Source: Psychrobacter sp. Cmf 22.2 (GTDB lineage: Bacteria; Pseudomonadota; Gammaproteobacteria; Pseudomonadales; Moraxellaceae). From it: a stretch of 64,000 nt of DNA. Below the pieces are notes generated by a model. That model did no database searches. It was given only the letters and a program-made list of their open reading frames with translations, and was not told where the DNA came from. The translations under genes were made by a program, and so were the position numbers. Where the stretch lies: NCBI RefSeq assembly GCF_001921745.1, contig NZ_MRYA01000003.1:310001-374000 (forward strand), written 5' to 3'. Shown here one piece after another: positions 40,064 through 49,560 of the stretch (its first letter is position 1; the number at the start of each line of letters is the position of its first letter).

Positions 40064-40260
40064 GAGGAAAACTGAGTATGTAGTGCGTCTACAATTACAG
40101 TAAAAACTTATTATTTTTATAGCGATCCTAACGTTATTAGAAACACAAACAGTTATAATTTAGAATAAAAATTCAGTGTACAACTGTTTCTTCTAATACA
40201 ATCATATTACCCGAAGTTGCCATTAATTAGCTACTTAAGTTACATGAAGTTACTCTTAAG
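40030..40260 (-). ncRNA. Candidate small RNA
   Basis: Inferred from an intrinsic terminator that no gene accounts for and an imperfect inverted repeat about 70 nt upstream of it on the minus strand (TATTAGAA..AAACAGTT pairing with AACTGTTT..TTCTAATA). The 5' end is not defined: no convincing -10/-35 pair was found. The upper coordinate is a guess. Confidence 0.35.
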
Positions 40261-40501
40261 AGAGTTTTAATACAATGTCACATTTTGAAATATTTTTGTG
40301 TGTCGAGGCTTCTTGTTTTCCCTATGTTTTTTAGCATAAGTACAGATAAGGCTATCGGCATTCAAATCTTGTATCGTACAGGGCAGAGCGAATAGCTTTA
40401 TAAAAAATAGTAACGATGAACTTGCAGAAGATGGCATGACGAGATACATGAAAAATGCTAAGCTAGCAAACATTCTTATGTCTATATAAACTAGGCTTAC
40501 C

Positions 40502-41182
40502 ATGACCAAAAGCACACAATTGCATACAAAAGAGCCGCTACAACCACAAAATAATAAAAGTATCTTTAACCTACCCAATAATTTGACTATTGCCCGTATT
40601 TTAATGATCCCATTATTTGTAGCGATTGCCTATTGGCCACCAGCCATGGGTATTGGAATGCCAGCTATTTCAAATAATGTCATCGCCCAAGTCGGGATGA
40701 GCGAGTTTAGTGACAGTTTAGTGCGTCATTTATTACTAACTGGGGTGTTTATTATTGCTGCGATTACAGATTGGCTTGATGGCTACTTCGCCCGTAAGCT
40801 TAATGTAATGTCAGCCTTTGGGCGGTTTTTGGATCCAGTCGCTGATAAGTTGATGGTAGCGGCAGCGCTTATCATCTTGGTACAGTGGCATCCTAACATC
40901 ATTATGGCGATAGCAGCGATTGTGATTATCTCGCGTGAGATTGCAGTATCGGCTCTACGAGAATGGATGGCAGAGCTGGGCAATCGTACTAGTGTGGCAG
41001 TATCGTATGTAGGTAAACTCAAAACGACATTTCAGATGATAGCTATTACGGTGCTCCTATTAAACTGGGAGTCACTTGAGATGATAGGTTACGTGTTGAT
41101 GGTAGCGGCAGTGGTTTTAACGTTGTGGTCCATGTTTATTTATCTAAGGGCAGCATGGCCATATCTAAAACAAAGTGGTTAG
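40502..41182 (+). CDS. pgsA: CDP-diacylglycerol-glycerol-3-phosphate 3-phosphatidyltransferase
   Basis: Makes phosphatidylglycerol phosphate in the inner membrane. The CDP-alcohol phosphotransferase signature is intact: DWLDGYFAR followed by GRFLDPVADK (about 81-105). Segments before it include LPNNLTIARILMIPLF. At 226 residues it is longer than E. coli PgsA (182), with a polar N-terminal tail of about 22 residues and a loop of about 30 residues after the first helix. A strong terminator follows. Confidence 0.93.
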   Translation: MTKSTQLHTKEPLQPQNNKSIFNLPNNLTIARILMIPLFVAIAYWPPAMGIGMPAISNNVIAQVGMSEFSDSLVRHLLLTGVFIIAAITDWLDGYFARKLNVMSAFGRFLDPVADKLMVAAALIILVQWHPNIIMAIAAIVIISREIAVSALREWMAELGNRTSVAVSYVGKLKTTFQMIAITVLLLNWESLEMIGYVLMVAAVVLTLWSMFIYLRAAWPYLKQSG

Positions 41183-41232
41183 ATGTGAAGTATTAATATC
41201 AGTTTGATCTATTTTATCTGATAAAAAATATA

Positions 41233-41266
41233 AAAAAGCCAGTAGCGATAAGCGACTGGCTTTTTT
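41233..41266. terminator. Bidirectional terminator
   Basis: The stem AAAAAAGCCAGT / ACTGGCTTTTTT lies between pgsA and the convergent PPOX gene. Confidence 0.9.
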
Positions 41267-41287
41267 GTATTAATGCCGATTGAGTTA

Positions 41288-41782
41288 TTAAAGATCTATT
41301 GAAAAATTCTCACCCAAACTCTTTTCGATAGCAGTATCTGTGACTGCTGCTGCTGTCATCTTAACAGCACTAGCAATCGCATTACCGTTTTCCCAATACT
41401 CTGCACCATGAGGGACAACTTTAATTAGCTGCACTTTTGGGTCTTCTTTGCCTTGCTCAAAATAAGCGTTGTATGTCATTGACCATAGCTCATCAAGCTT
41501 TTCTCGATCTTCTACTAGTTCAGCTCTACCCGTGACGGACAAGTAGCTTTTGTCATCCTGACTGACGTACGCTAAGTTTACTTCCGGATTGTTATTGATA
41601 TTGTCAACAGTTTCAGAAGGACTATGACCAATAAACCAAATCTCTTTGGCCCCAATGCTGGTTTCTGTCGTATTCATCGGACAAGAATGAAGATGATCTT
41701 CGTGAGTACGAGTGGTCATCATTGTATACTTGATATTGTTAACCATTGCTTGGATTTTATCCATTTGTTCTTGTTTACTCAT
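41288..41782 (-). CDS. Pyridoxamine 5'-phosphate oxidase family protein, paralogue 1
   Basis: 164 residues from the start with an AAGGAT site; the longer open frame is not used. The split-barrel flavin fold of the general-stress-protein-26 type is suggested by GAKEIWFIGHSPSETV, NLAYVSQDDKSYLSVTGRAEL, and KVVPHGAEYWEN. Members bind FMN, F420 or haem and their substrate is often unknown. It is about half identical to the next gene and has the same length, so the two arose by tandem duplication. Confidence 0.82.
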   Translation of the reverse strand: MSKQEQMDKIQAMVNNIKYTMMTTRTHEDHLHSCPMNTTETSIGAKEIWFIGHSPSETVDNINNNPEVNLAYVSQDDKSYLSVTGRAELVEDREKLDELWSMTYNAYFEQGKEDPKVQLIKVVPHGAEYWENGNAIASAVKMTAAAVTDTAIEKSLGENFSIDL

Positions 41783-42027
41783 AATAGTTATCCTTTTCTC
41801 TATAAAATTTAAGGTTGTGAATAAATTGAAAAACGCATATATAAAAGCAAAATTAATATAAACCATCTTCGTTATGATTTGATAACATGCGGTCTTTCAA
41901 AATATATAATCAATTATTAATATAGCCAAATTGGGCAGTAAAACTATACTGGCGCTCTGTAATACGCTGTGACGGTTTGTAATATTATCTTTTTATCTTG
42001 TTTTTATCTTAGCAAAATTTAGTCTAT

Positions 42028-42062
42028 AAAAAACGCCAATAAACAGTGGTTTACTGGCGTTC
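42028..42062 (-). terminator. Terminator after PPOX paralogue 2
   Basis: On the minus strand AACGCCAGTAAA pairs with TTTATTGGCGTT around a short loop and is followed by a T6 run. It shows the two paralogues are separate transcription units. Confidence 0.85.
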
Positions 42063-42156
42063 AAAGTCGTTAAACTGCTTGTTATTTTTATATAAGATGA
42101 TCTAATTTTACAGATTCATCTATGTTATACAGTGACTTATATTATAAATATTTATA

Positions 42157-42651
42157 TTACAGAGAGACTGAAAACTGCTTACCGATATCTTCTGCAGTTT
42201 CTCCGTCTTGTACTGCTGCTGCGGCCATCTTAAACATGTTGACAGTAGAGCTACCACTTAACCAGCATTCTACGCCATGCGGTACAACTTTAATAAGTTG
42301 TACATTTGGATCTTCTTTACCATGCTCAAAAAATGCATTGTAGACAGGAGACCATAGTTCATCTAATTTGTCTTTATCCGTTGGCAACTCTGCATTGGCA
42401 CTAATAGAGACGTAATCTTTTTCATCTTGAGTGGCATAAGATAAGCCAATTTTTTGATTGTCTTGAATATCTTTTACCACGTCTGAGGTTTTGTCACCGA
42501 TAAACCAAATCTCTTTGGCTCCAATGCTCGCTTCGCTGGTAGTCATTGGCCACGCATGGACATCACCTTTGCTATTAATAGTGCTCATCATGGCAAACTT
42601 TACGTCTTTAATCACGTCTTGGATTTTATCGATTTGTTCTTGTTTATTCAT
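42157..42651 (-). CDS. Pyridoxamine 5'-phosphate oxidase family protein, paralogue 2
   Basis: 164 residues, same length as paralogue 1. Shared landmarks are GAKEIWFIGDKTSDVV, GLSYATQDEKDYVSISANAEL and KVVPHGVECWLSG. Near the N-terminus it has MSTINSKGDVHAWPMTT, closer to the general family than the TTRTHEDHLHSCPMNTT of paralogue 1, which has changed that loop. A role in stress protection is a family-level guess. It has its own AAGGAT ribosome site and terminator. Confidence 0.83.
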   Translation of the reverse strand: MNKQEQIDKIQDVIKDVKFAMMSTINSKGDVHAWPMTTSEASIGAKEIWFIGDKTSDVVKDIQDNQKIGLSYATQDEKDYVSISANAELPTDKDKLDELWSPVYNAFFEHGKEDPNVQLIKVVPHGVECWLSGSSTVNMFKMAAAAVQDGETAEDIGKQFSVSL

Positions 42652-43006
42652 AATAGATATCCTTATTGCGTTGAAATTGAAATTTTAGTGAAAGGTCGCT
42701 GTTAATGGTTTTAGTTATTAGCTGGTTGTAGAATAACGATAGTCACCTGCACAGTTATATAGTCTGCCCGTAAGACGATGTTAGTGTTTGTAAGGTATAC
42801 GATAATTAAGTAAAAAGTGTAGTGCGTTAGGCAAAAGTTTGCTGCTATAAAAAAACAAAGATAGCGAAGACTCTCTTAAATGAGTTATGTGTGTTAGGGA
42901 CAATTTATCCTGGTTTATACCTGCTTATTATGAGCCTTCTTGTTATAATACACAGACCATTTACTTTGCATTGCAGTGATGCCTTGATCTTACGGATTAT
43001 GCCTTT
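42652..43006. promoter_or_regulatory. Divergent region, PPOX 2 / purL
   Basis: About 355 bp. A plus-strand TATAAT at 42944-42949 is the best -10 candidate for purL, about 60 bp before its ATG; its -35 box is weak. No purine riboswitch or palindromic operator was seen. Confidence 0.4.
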
Positions 43007-46000
43007 ATGATGACCATCGCCGGACAACCGTTCCTTACCGATTTTCAGACGCAGCAACTCATCAATCAGTTTCAGCAAAAAACCGAGCTAAATGTCAGCC
43101 AAATCAATACCCAGCAAGTGTATGTGCTATCACGGAAGCTCGAAGGTGATGAGCAAAAAAAAGCGCTGGACCTATTTGGTATTAAAGAAGATATTCAATT
43201 TGTCGCCCCGCAAGACAACCAATTACAAGTCGTCGTTGGCCCACGTTTTGGCACCATATCGCCATGGGCAAGTAAAGCGACCGACATCTTTAATAACTGT
43301 GAAATCGAGATTAATCGCGTCGAGCGCGTCATCGTTTATACGCTAACCTTTGATGGAAAAGCAGACGGTGAGGGGAATGCGATTAATAACAAGTTATCAA
43401 GTGCCGCTGAGCAGTTATTGTTTGATCGCATGACCCAAAGCTTGGTTTATGACTTAGATGACGTGAGCAAATTATTTGATGACGAACCACCAGCATCGCT
43501 CAATCGCATCGATGTGATGGGTGAAGGACGCAGTGCGCTTGAGTCGGCTAATACCCAGTTTGGCTTTGCGTTGTCGAGTGATGACATCGACTATCTGATG
43601 AATGCCTATGTCAATGAGCTAGGCCGTAATCCAACCGACGTTGAGCTAATGATGTTTGCGCAGGCCAACTCAGAGCATTGCCGTCACAAGATCTTTAATG
43701 CCGAGTGGACGATCGATGGCGAGGTGCAGCCAAAGTCATTGTTTCAGATGATCAAAAATACCTATCAATCAAACCCGCAAGGCATCTTGTCTGCTTATAA
43801 GGACAACGCGGCGGTGATGGCAGGAGCAGAGGGTCTACGTTATTATCCTGTGCCGACTGATGCGATGGACGCCAATTCTGCGCATCCGTATGACTTCCAT
43901 CAAGAAGCTATCGACATCTTAATGAAAGTCGAAACCCATAATCACCCAACGGCGATTGCTCCTTATGCTGGCGCTGCAACAGGCGCAGGCGGTGAGATTC
44001 GTGATGAAGGTGCAACGGGTCGCGGCGGTAAGCCAAAAGCGGGACTGACAGGTTTCCACGTATCGCATCTTCATATCCCTGAGATGCCTGAGAAGTGGGA
44101 GCAGTCTGGTCAATTAAGTACGCAGGATTATGGTACGCCAGATCGTATGGCGACCAGCCTTGAGATTATGACCGAAGCGCCATTAGGCTCAGCCAATTTC
44201 TCAAACGAGTTTGGTCGCCCTAACCTATGCGGCTATTTCCGTAGTTTTCAGCTTGATACTTCAGCGGCCAAAGACGGCAGCGAGATGCGCGGCTATCATA
44301 AGCCCATCATGCTGGCCGGTGGTTATGGCAATATCAAACGCAACATTATTGAAAAAAACGCCATTCGCGAAGGGGATTTGCTGATCGTCCTTGGTGGCCC
44401 TGCGATGCAAATCGGTCTTGGCGGCGGTGCAGCGTCTTCGGTCGATAGTGGTGAGTTGGATGAAGGTTTGGACTTTGCTTCAGTACAGCGTGACAACGCC
44501 GAGATGGAGCGTCGCTGTCAAGAAGTTATCGATCGCTGCTGGGCCTTAGCGGGTAACGATATTGACGCTAGTAATGCCAGCCAAGACGGCAACCCAATCG
44601 TCTCTGTCCATGATGTTGGGGCAGGTGGTCTGTCAAATGCCATGCCAGAGCTGGTCGATGACCATGACATGGGCGCGCATCTGAACCTGCGTAAGATTCC
44701 ATCGCTAGAAGCGGGCATGTCGCCAATGGCCATCTGGTCAAATGAGGCGCAAGAGCGTTATGTCCTCGCGATTCGCCCAGAGAGCAAAGCGCAATTTGAT
44801 GCAATCTGTGCCCGTGAGCGTTGTCCGTATGCTATCTTAGGCGAAGCGACTGAAATACGTCAGCTTATCGTTGATGATGAGTTGCTCCCTGAGCAGCCAG
44901 TCGATATGCCGATGCAAGTACTGCTTGGTGGTACGCCAAAGATGCAGCGCAGCTTTAGTCGTCAAGAGAATGAATTGTCGCCGCTTGCGCTTAATGACTT
45001 TAACCTAACTGAATCTATTAAAGATGTGCTACGTCATCCAACCGTTGCGAGCAAGTCATTCTTGATTAGTATTGGTGACCGCTCTATCACAGGTATGGTA
45101 GTGCGCGATCAATATGTTGGTCGCTATCAAGTGCCTGTATCAGATTGCGCAATCACCGCATCAGGTCTGGTGGCGCTTGATGGTCAACCAATGACTGGTG
45201 AGGCGATGAGTGTCGGTGAGCGTACCCCTGTTGCCCTTATTAGTCCAAAAGCCTCGGCGCGTCTGGCGGTTGGTGAAGCCATTACCAATATCGCAGGCGC
45301 ACGTATCGCTCAGCTATCTGATATCACTATGTCAGCGAACTGGATGGCCGCTTGCGGTGACGATGCGGAAGACGCGGCATTGTTTGACGCCGTCCATACA
45401 GTCGGTGAAGAGCTGTGCCCAGCACTGGGTATCGCTATTCCAGTCGGTAAAGATTCGCTATCGATGCGTGCTAACTGGACAGACAGCGATGAAAATGGTA
45501 ACGCAGACAAATCAGTGGTCTCGCCAATGAGCCTTGTGATTACCGCGTTTGCGCCTGTCGTCGATGTGGCAAAAGCTTTAACGCCTGAGCTAATCAACGG
45601 TGATAGCGCTTTCTACCGTATTGACTTATCCAAAGGTAAATTGCGCCTTGGTGGCTCAATTCTTGCGCAAACGGCAAGTCAATTGGGTAACGAGTGCCCA
45701 GACCTTGATAAGCCAAGAGATTTAATCGATTTCTTTAACTTTATCCAAGCAGGCAATGCGCAAGGCGTCATCAGCGCTTATCATGATATCGGTGATGGTG
45801 GTTTGCTGGCGACGATTGCAGAGATGCAATTTACCAGCCGTCAAGGTATCAAGCTGTCATTAGATGATAAAAACCTACTCGGTCAATTATTCAGTGAAGA
45901 GCTGGGCGCAGTCATCCAAGTATTACCTGAAAACGTCACTACATTGATGGAGCTAGCAGAGCAGCATAATGTCAGCGACATGCTTAGTCTCGTCGGTCAA

Positions 46001-47038
46001 AGTACTGAGGAAGACAGCCTCATCATTCAAACACCGTTACATATTGGCGATGACACCTTACGCTTTAGCCGTTCTGAGCTACAACAAGAATGGAGTCAGG
46101 TTAGCTATCAGATTGCCCGTCGCCGTGACAACCCAGCATGCGTGCAGCAAGAGTATGACTTGATTGCTGATGCGAGCCATAAAGGCCTAATCGCTGCGCC
46201 AAACTTTGATCTCAATCAAAAAGTCGAAGAGCCATATCTAAACAGCCGCGCTGATTCTGATAACAGCAAGCCAAGAGTCGCTATCCTGCGCGAGCAAGGC
46301 GTCAACGGTCAGACCGAGATGGCAGCAGGCTTCACTCAAGCAGGCTTTGAAGCGGTCGACGTGCACATGAGTGACTTGCTAGAAGGTCGCATTAATCTAC
46401 GTGACTTCGACGGTCTAGTCGCTTGTGGCGGCTTTAGTTACGGTGACGTACTCGGCGCAGGCTCTGGTTGGGCGAACTCTATCTTGTTCCATGACGAATT
46501 GCGCATGCAGTTTGTACGCTTCTTTGCCCGTCCTGATACCTTTAGCCTTGGCGTTTGTAACGGCTGTCAGATGATGGCGCAGCTCAAAGACCTGATCCCA
46601 GGCGCGGAAAACTTCCCACGCTTTATCGCCAATAAATCAGCACGATTTGAAGCGCGTACGGTCAACGTTAAAGTTGAGCGTACCAAGTCGATCCTGTTCA
46701 AAGGTATGCAAGACAGTATCTTGCCAATCGCTGTGGCGCATGGTGAAGGCTATGCCACGCTGGACAATACAGAGATTGACGGTATGGCAAAACACGGTCA
46801 GCTGGCCATGCGCTATGTCGATAGCCAAGGTCATCCAACTGAAACCTATCCGCTCAATCCAAACGGTTCGCTCGGCGGTGTCACGGGTCTGTGTAGCACC
46901 GACGGTCGCGTCACCATTATGATGCCGCACCCTGAGCGTACGCTATGCGCCTACAATCACAGCTGGAAACCAGAAGCATGGGACGAGGACGGCGCGTGGA
47001 TGCGTATGTTCCGTAATGCGCGGGCTTGGTTGCGTTAG
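43007..47038 (+). CDS. purL: Phosphoribosylformylglycinamidine synthase
   Basis: Fourth step of purine synthesis: FGAR plus glutamine and ATP to FGAM. 1343 residues in the large single-chain form of Gammaproteobacteria. [15 protein letters not shown] near 218, the ATP-site segment [19 protein letters not shown] near 308, and the C-terminal glutaminase with [13 protein letters not shown], the nucleophile Cys in [10 protein letters not shown] and His/Glu in MMPHPER. All catalytic landmarks are present. It is a single-gene unit with its own terminator. Confidence 0.96.
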   Translation: MMTIAGQPFLTDFQTQQLINQFQQKTELNVSQINTQQVYVLSRKLEGDEQKKALDLFGIKEDIQFVAPQDNQLQVVVGPRFGTISPWASKATDIFNNCEIEINRVERVIVYTLTFDGKADGEGNAINNKLSSAAEQLLFDRMTQSLVYDLDDVSKLFDDEPPASLNRIDVMGEGRSALESANTQFGFALSSDDIDYLMNAYVNELGRNPTDVELMMFAQANSEHCRHKIFNAEWTIDGEVQPKSLFQMIKNTYQSNPQGILSAYKDNAAVMAGAEGLRYYPVPTDAMDANSAHPYDFHQEAIDILMKVETHNHPTAIAPYAGAATGAGGEIRDEGATGRGGKPKAGLTGFHVSHLHIPEMPEKWEQSGQLSTQDYGTPDRMATSLEIMTEAPLGSANFSNEFGRPNLCGYFRSFQLDTSAAKDGSEMRGYHKPIMLAGGYGNIKRNIIEKNAIREGDLLIVLGGPAMQIGLGGGAASSVDSGELDEGLDFASVQRDNAEMERRCQEVIDRCWALAGNDIDASNASQDGNPIVSVHDVGAGGLSNAMPELVDDHDMGAHLNLRKIPSLEAGMSPMAIWSNEAQERYVLAIRPESKAQFDAICARERCPYAILGEATEIRQLIVDDELLPEQPVDMPMQVLLGGTPKMQRSFSRQENELSPLALNDFNLTESIKDVLRHPTVASKSFLISIGDRSITGMVVRDQYVGRYQVPVSDCAITASGLVALDGQPMTGEAMSVGERTPVALISPKASARLAVGEAITNIAGARIAQLSDITMSANWMAACGDDAEDAALFDAVHTVGEELCPALGIAIPVGKDSLSMRANWTDSDENGNADKSVVSPMSLVITAFAPVVDVAKALTPELINGDSAFYRIDLSKGKLRLGGSILAQTASQLGNECPDLDKPRDLIDFFNFIQAGNAQGVISAYHDIGDGGLLATIAEMQFTSRQGIKLSLDDKNLLGQLFSEELGAVIQVLPENVTTLMELAEQHNVSDMLSLVGQSTEEDSLIIQTPLHIGDDTLRFSRSELQQEWSQVSYQIARRRDNPACVQQEYDLIADASHKGLIAAPNFDLNQKVEEPYLNSRADSDNSKPRVAILREQGVNGQTEMAAGFTQAGFEAVDVHMSDLLEGRINLRDFDGLVACGGFSYGDVLGAGSGWANSILFHDELRMQFVRFFARPDTFSLGVCNGCQMMAQLKDLIPGAENFPRFIANKSARFEARTVNVKVERTKSILFKGMQDSILPIAVAHGEGYATLDNTEIDGMAKHGQLAMRYVDSQGHPTETYPLNPNGSLGGVTGLCSTDGRVTIMMPHPERTLCAYNHSWKPEAWDEDGAWMRMFRNARAWLR

Positions 47039-47169
47039 TCGCAACTCTAGAGACTGATTAGCATCGTCAAACCTGCTGAGCCTACGATAGGTAATGCTTG
47101 CGCATGGTTTCCTCGCTACTCAAACTTCTAGCAATTGCTTATAGTTTTAGATAGCTGTTTTTTAAAATG

Positions 47170-47197
47170 AAAAGGTGGGCTTCGGCTCACCTTTTTT
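47170..47197 (+). terminator. Terminator after purL
   Basis: The stem AAAGGTGgGC / GCtCACCTTT closes on a TTCG tetraloop and is followed by T6. Confidence 0.9.
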
Positions 47198-47677
47198 GTG
47201 TTTGGGGTTTAAAGTAAAGGAGCTAATCCCTGAAAAGCGTTAAAAAATTGCATTGCAATTTTAGCTTCGTAAGTGAAGATTTCTTAAAGGGAGTGTTCTG
47301 CTCTACTTGTATCTGCCAGTCTGGGCGAGGCGATGACACCGTGTTCTTGCTAGCAAGCATCGTAGTAAAAGTTCATTACTTTTAAATAATATTAGTTTTT
47401 GGGCATCATTTTAAAACATAGATAGAGTAATTTATGCTACAAATTGAAGCTAGATGTTTGTAAGAGGGCTGTGATATACTGATTTTCTAATCAAAAATAG
47501 TGGTATGGAATTGATTTCAGTTTTAATTGCCCACTTCAAATTGCAATATAGCTTATTTGCGTTTCTAAGATACTTTAGAATATTGTAATATATTCCTAAT
47601 TTCATACTTCCTGCTCATCCTTTTCTTTCACAAAATATTATTGACTACCGTTCATTAACTATCATAAGGAGGTTATT
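47198..47677. other. Intergenic region upstream of the toxin-antitoxin pair
   Basis: About 480 bp. A less AT-rich patch at about 47300-47360 includes the 12-bp palindrome CTTGCTAGCAAG (47346-47357). The rest is AT-rich. An AAGGAGG ribosome site lies at the right end. I saw no gene, tRNA or insertion sequence. Confidence 0.5.
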
Positions 47678-48121
47678 ATGAAATATTCAGCAATTGCAAT
47701 TGCAAACGCTTTTATTGAACAAGCTAATAATGGTAAAACTAATAACTTAACCCCTATGAAGTTGCAAAAGCTAATGTTTTTTACTCAATCATGGTACCTA
47801 AAATCAAGTAACATACCTCTGTTCGATGGTAATTTCGAACGATGGCAGTATGGTCCTGTTTTACCTGAAATTTATCATGAGTTTAAAAAGTTTGGAGCTA
47901 AAAATATTAATGAGTTCGGTTCTGATATGTGGAGCGAACGTCAGAAAGTAAATTCTAGTGATCATCAAGTAATTGATTTCTTAGAAAAAATAATTGATAT
48001 TTATGGTAATTACAGTGGCACTGAACTATCTTGGATGACACACCAACCAGAAACTGCATGGTCAAGAGGAAAGGTCGGTACGCTCATCAACTTACAAGAT
48101 ATGATTGAAGGTAAAGTTTGA
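47678..48121 (+). CDS. Panacea-domain (SocA-like, DUF4065) antitoxin
   Basis: 147 residues. IANAFIEQANNGKTNNLTPMKLQKLMFFTQSWYL, here cited by its key KLQKLMFF core at about 29-36, RWQYGPVLPEIYHEFK (about 67-82) and LSWMTHQPETAW near 125 are the signature of the Panacea/SocA family. Panacea domains neutralise diverse toxins, including small alarmone synthetases. The next gene encodes such a synthetase and overlaps or abuts it, which supports the antitoxin role. A strong AAGGAGG ribosome site suggests it is made in excess. It is AT-rich relative to purL. Confidence 0.87.
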   Translation: MKYSAIAIANAFIEQANNGKTNNLTPMKLQKLMFFTQSWYLKSSNIPLFDGNFERWQYGPVLPEIYHEFKKFGAKNINEFGSDMWSERQKVNSSDHQVIDFLEKIIDIYGNYSGTELSWMTHQPETAWSRGKVGTLINLQDMIEGKV

Positions 48122-48131
48122 TAGTTTTACT

Positions 48132-49256
48132 ATGGTTTTAGATATAAAAACAACTTTCGAGCATGTTGAAGAGAGTGACGTTCATCAAGAAACGCCACTC
48201 TCTTTTTCTATTTCTAATAGCGCTGTAACGAAAGCTGGTAAAACTATACGCACTTACATGAATTACTCAGATTCAAGTGGTTCCCATAATATAAGCGAAG
48301 AGCAATTTACTAACGCACTGCTGATTCTCAGAAAGTACAGGGAAAACCATACGCCATGCCTCGTAATACTCTCTAACTTATTACAAAAAAAATTAGACAG
48401 ATTAGATATTTCAAAGGACAGTATTGTTTCTTCTCGCACGAAAAGATTGGAATCAATTTCAATGAAGTTGGTTCGATTTACTACCACTAGATTATCTCAA
48501 TTGGATGATTTAGTAGGTATTAGAGTTACCTTACCTGATATGAAATCACTTAACAAATTCACTGATGATAAGGTGTTTTGTGAAATAATTAATTCATACT
48601 ATATTGATAATAATATCAAAATACATGACTATATTTGTGAACCTAAATCTGATGGATATCGTGGAATACATCAAATTTTCAACTGTAAAGTAGAAGACAA
48701 AGATTTTAAAATAGAACTGCAAATTCGTACAAAGATACAACATGAATGGGCAACAATTGTAGAAATACTAGGCTCATTGAATGAAGTTTCTTTTAAGACA
48801 GGTGAAGGGGAAGAGAGCTATTTACAGTTTCTTAAGCTAACAAGTGTCTTGTTCTCGATAGAAGAGAAAGCTCCTGTCATTTCTAACTACGAAAAGTTAA
48901 CCCCAGCAGAAGTATGTATTGAGCTAAATAAACTTGAAAAAGAATTGAGAGTTATTGAAAAACTTAAAAGTGTCAACTCTATTAGCTTCTCAGAAGAAAA
49001 TACAGCAGCCAAATATTACTTAATTCAATTAGACTTAGAGTCTCGTGAAACAAGTATTTTACCTTACTCTGATGAGCAAGAGGCTAATGAAAATTATTTT
49101 CGATTAGAAAAAACTTATCAAGATAGTGATAGATTTGATGTTGTTTTAGTATCTGTTGGGGATGTTAATAAAATTAAAGAAGCCTATCCTAATTATTTTC
49201 TAGATAGTAACAGCTTTATTGAGAGACTTAATAAGTTATTGATAAAGTATTCATAG
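48132..49256 (+). CDS. RelA/SpoT-domain nucleotidyltransferase, predicted toxSAS toxin
   Basis: 374 residues from the ATG at 48132; a TTG at 48105 would overlap the antitoxin gene by 17 bp. The synthetase core shows RTKRLESISMKL, LDDLVGIRVTLPD (the D..G.R motif), EPKSDGYRGIHQIF and ELQIRTKIQHEWA, all conserved in (p)ppGpp synthetases. There is no HD hydrolase domain or TGS/ACT regulatory region. The C-terminal 150 residues are helical and unassigned. Paired with a Panacea antitoxin, it is best read as a toxSAS, either tRNA-CCA pyrophosphorylating or alarmone-making; which one cannot be told by eye. Confidence 0.83.
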   Translation: MVLDIKTTFEHVEESDVHQETPLSFSISNSAVTKAGKTIRTYMNYSDSSGSHNISEEQFTNALLILRKYRENHTPCLVILSNLLQKKLDRLDISKDSIVSSRTKRLESISMKLVRFTTTRLSQLDDLVGIRVTLPDMKSLNKFTDDKVFCEIINSYYIDNNIKIHDYICEPKSDGYRGIHQIFNCKVEDKDFKIELQIRTKIQHEWATIVEILGSLNEVSFKTGEGEESYLQFLKLTSVLFSIEEKAPVISNYEKLTPAEVCIELNKLEKELRVIEKLKSVNSISFSEENTAAKYYLIQLDLESRETSILPYSDEQEANENYFRLEKTYQDSDRFDVVLVSVGDVNKIKEAYPNYFLDSNSFIERLNKLLIKYS

Positions 49257-49371
49257 ACCTCTTGGTTTGCTAGGGTAATTGAATATCAAACATCTTTCCA
49301 GTAGATACCTCAGTAGCTTTATTGAAAATATATTTCTATAAAAGCTACTCATCCTCTGAATGTTCATTAGT

Positions 49372-49542
49372 CTACTTCTGAGCCTCAGCAATCAACTCAT
49401 GAATCTTAGCACTCTCTCTTAGCACACAAGCCTCATATTCAGAAAGCGGCTCAGACTCCTGTTCTTTTTCCTGCTCTTGTCTGGCTTTTTCTTCTAGATA
49501 TTTCTGCAGCTCATCCTGTTCGTTATGTTGTGAATCAGTCAT
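49372..49542 (-). CDS. Small charged protein
   Basis: 56 residues, not previously in a named family to my knowledge. MTDSQHNEQDELQKYLEEKA is followed by a Glu/Gln/Lys-rich stretch and ends KIHELIAEAQK. It is strongly helical, possibly a coiled coil. An AAGGAG site 8 nt upstream of the ATG makes translation likely. It begins 18 bp after the GATase stop on the same strand, so the two probably form an operon. Function unknown. Confidence 0.65.
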   Translation of the reverse strand: MTDSQHNEQDELQKYLEEKARQEQEKEQESEPLSEYEACVLRESAKIHELIAEAQK

Positions 49543-49560
49543 AGCTATACTCCTTACTAT

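Larger units (their letters stand above)
39898..40501. other. Large intergenic region with repeats and a minus-strand terminator
   Basis: About 600 bp with no convincing coding frame. It contains a 22-bp direct repeat (39951-40000), a minus-strand terminator (40029-40063) and an imperfect inverted repeat (40134-40198). These together suggest a small RNA on the minus strand. Confidence 0.6.

Noticed and set aside
40267..40578. 103-codon minus-strand open frame over the pgsA start
   Set aside because: It overlaps the pgsA coding region and has no family character or ribosome site; it is a shadow.
42898..42935. GGGACAATTTATCCTGG resembling the palindromic repeat core
   Set aside because: Only short AT-rich similarity; no inverted partner arm and no GTCTACG core.
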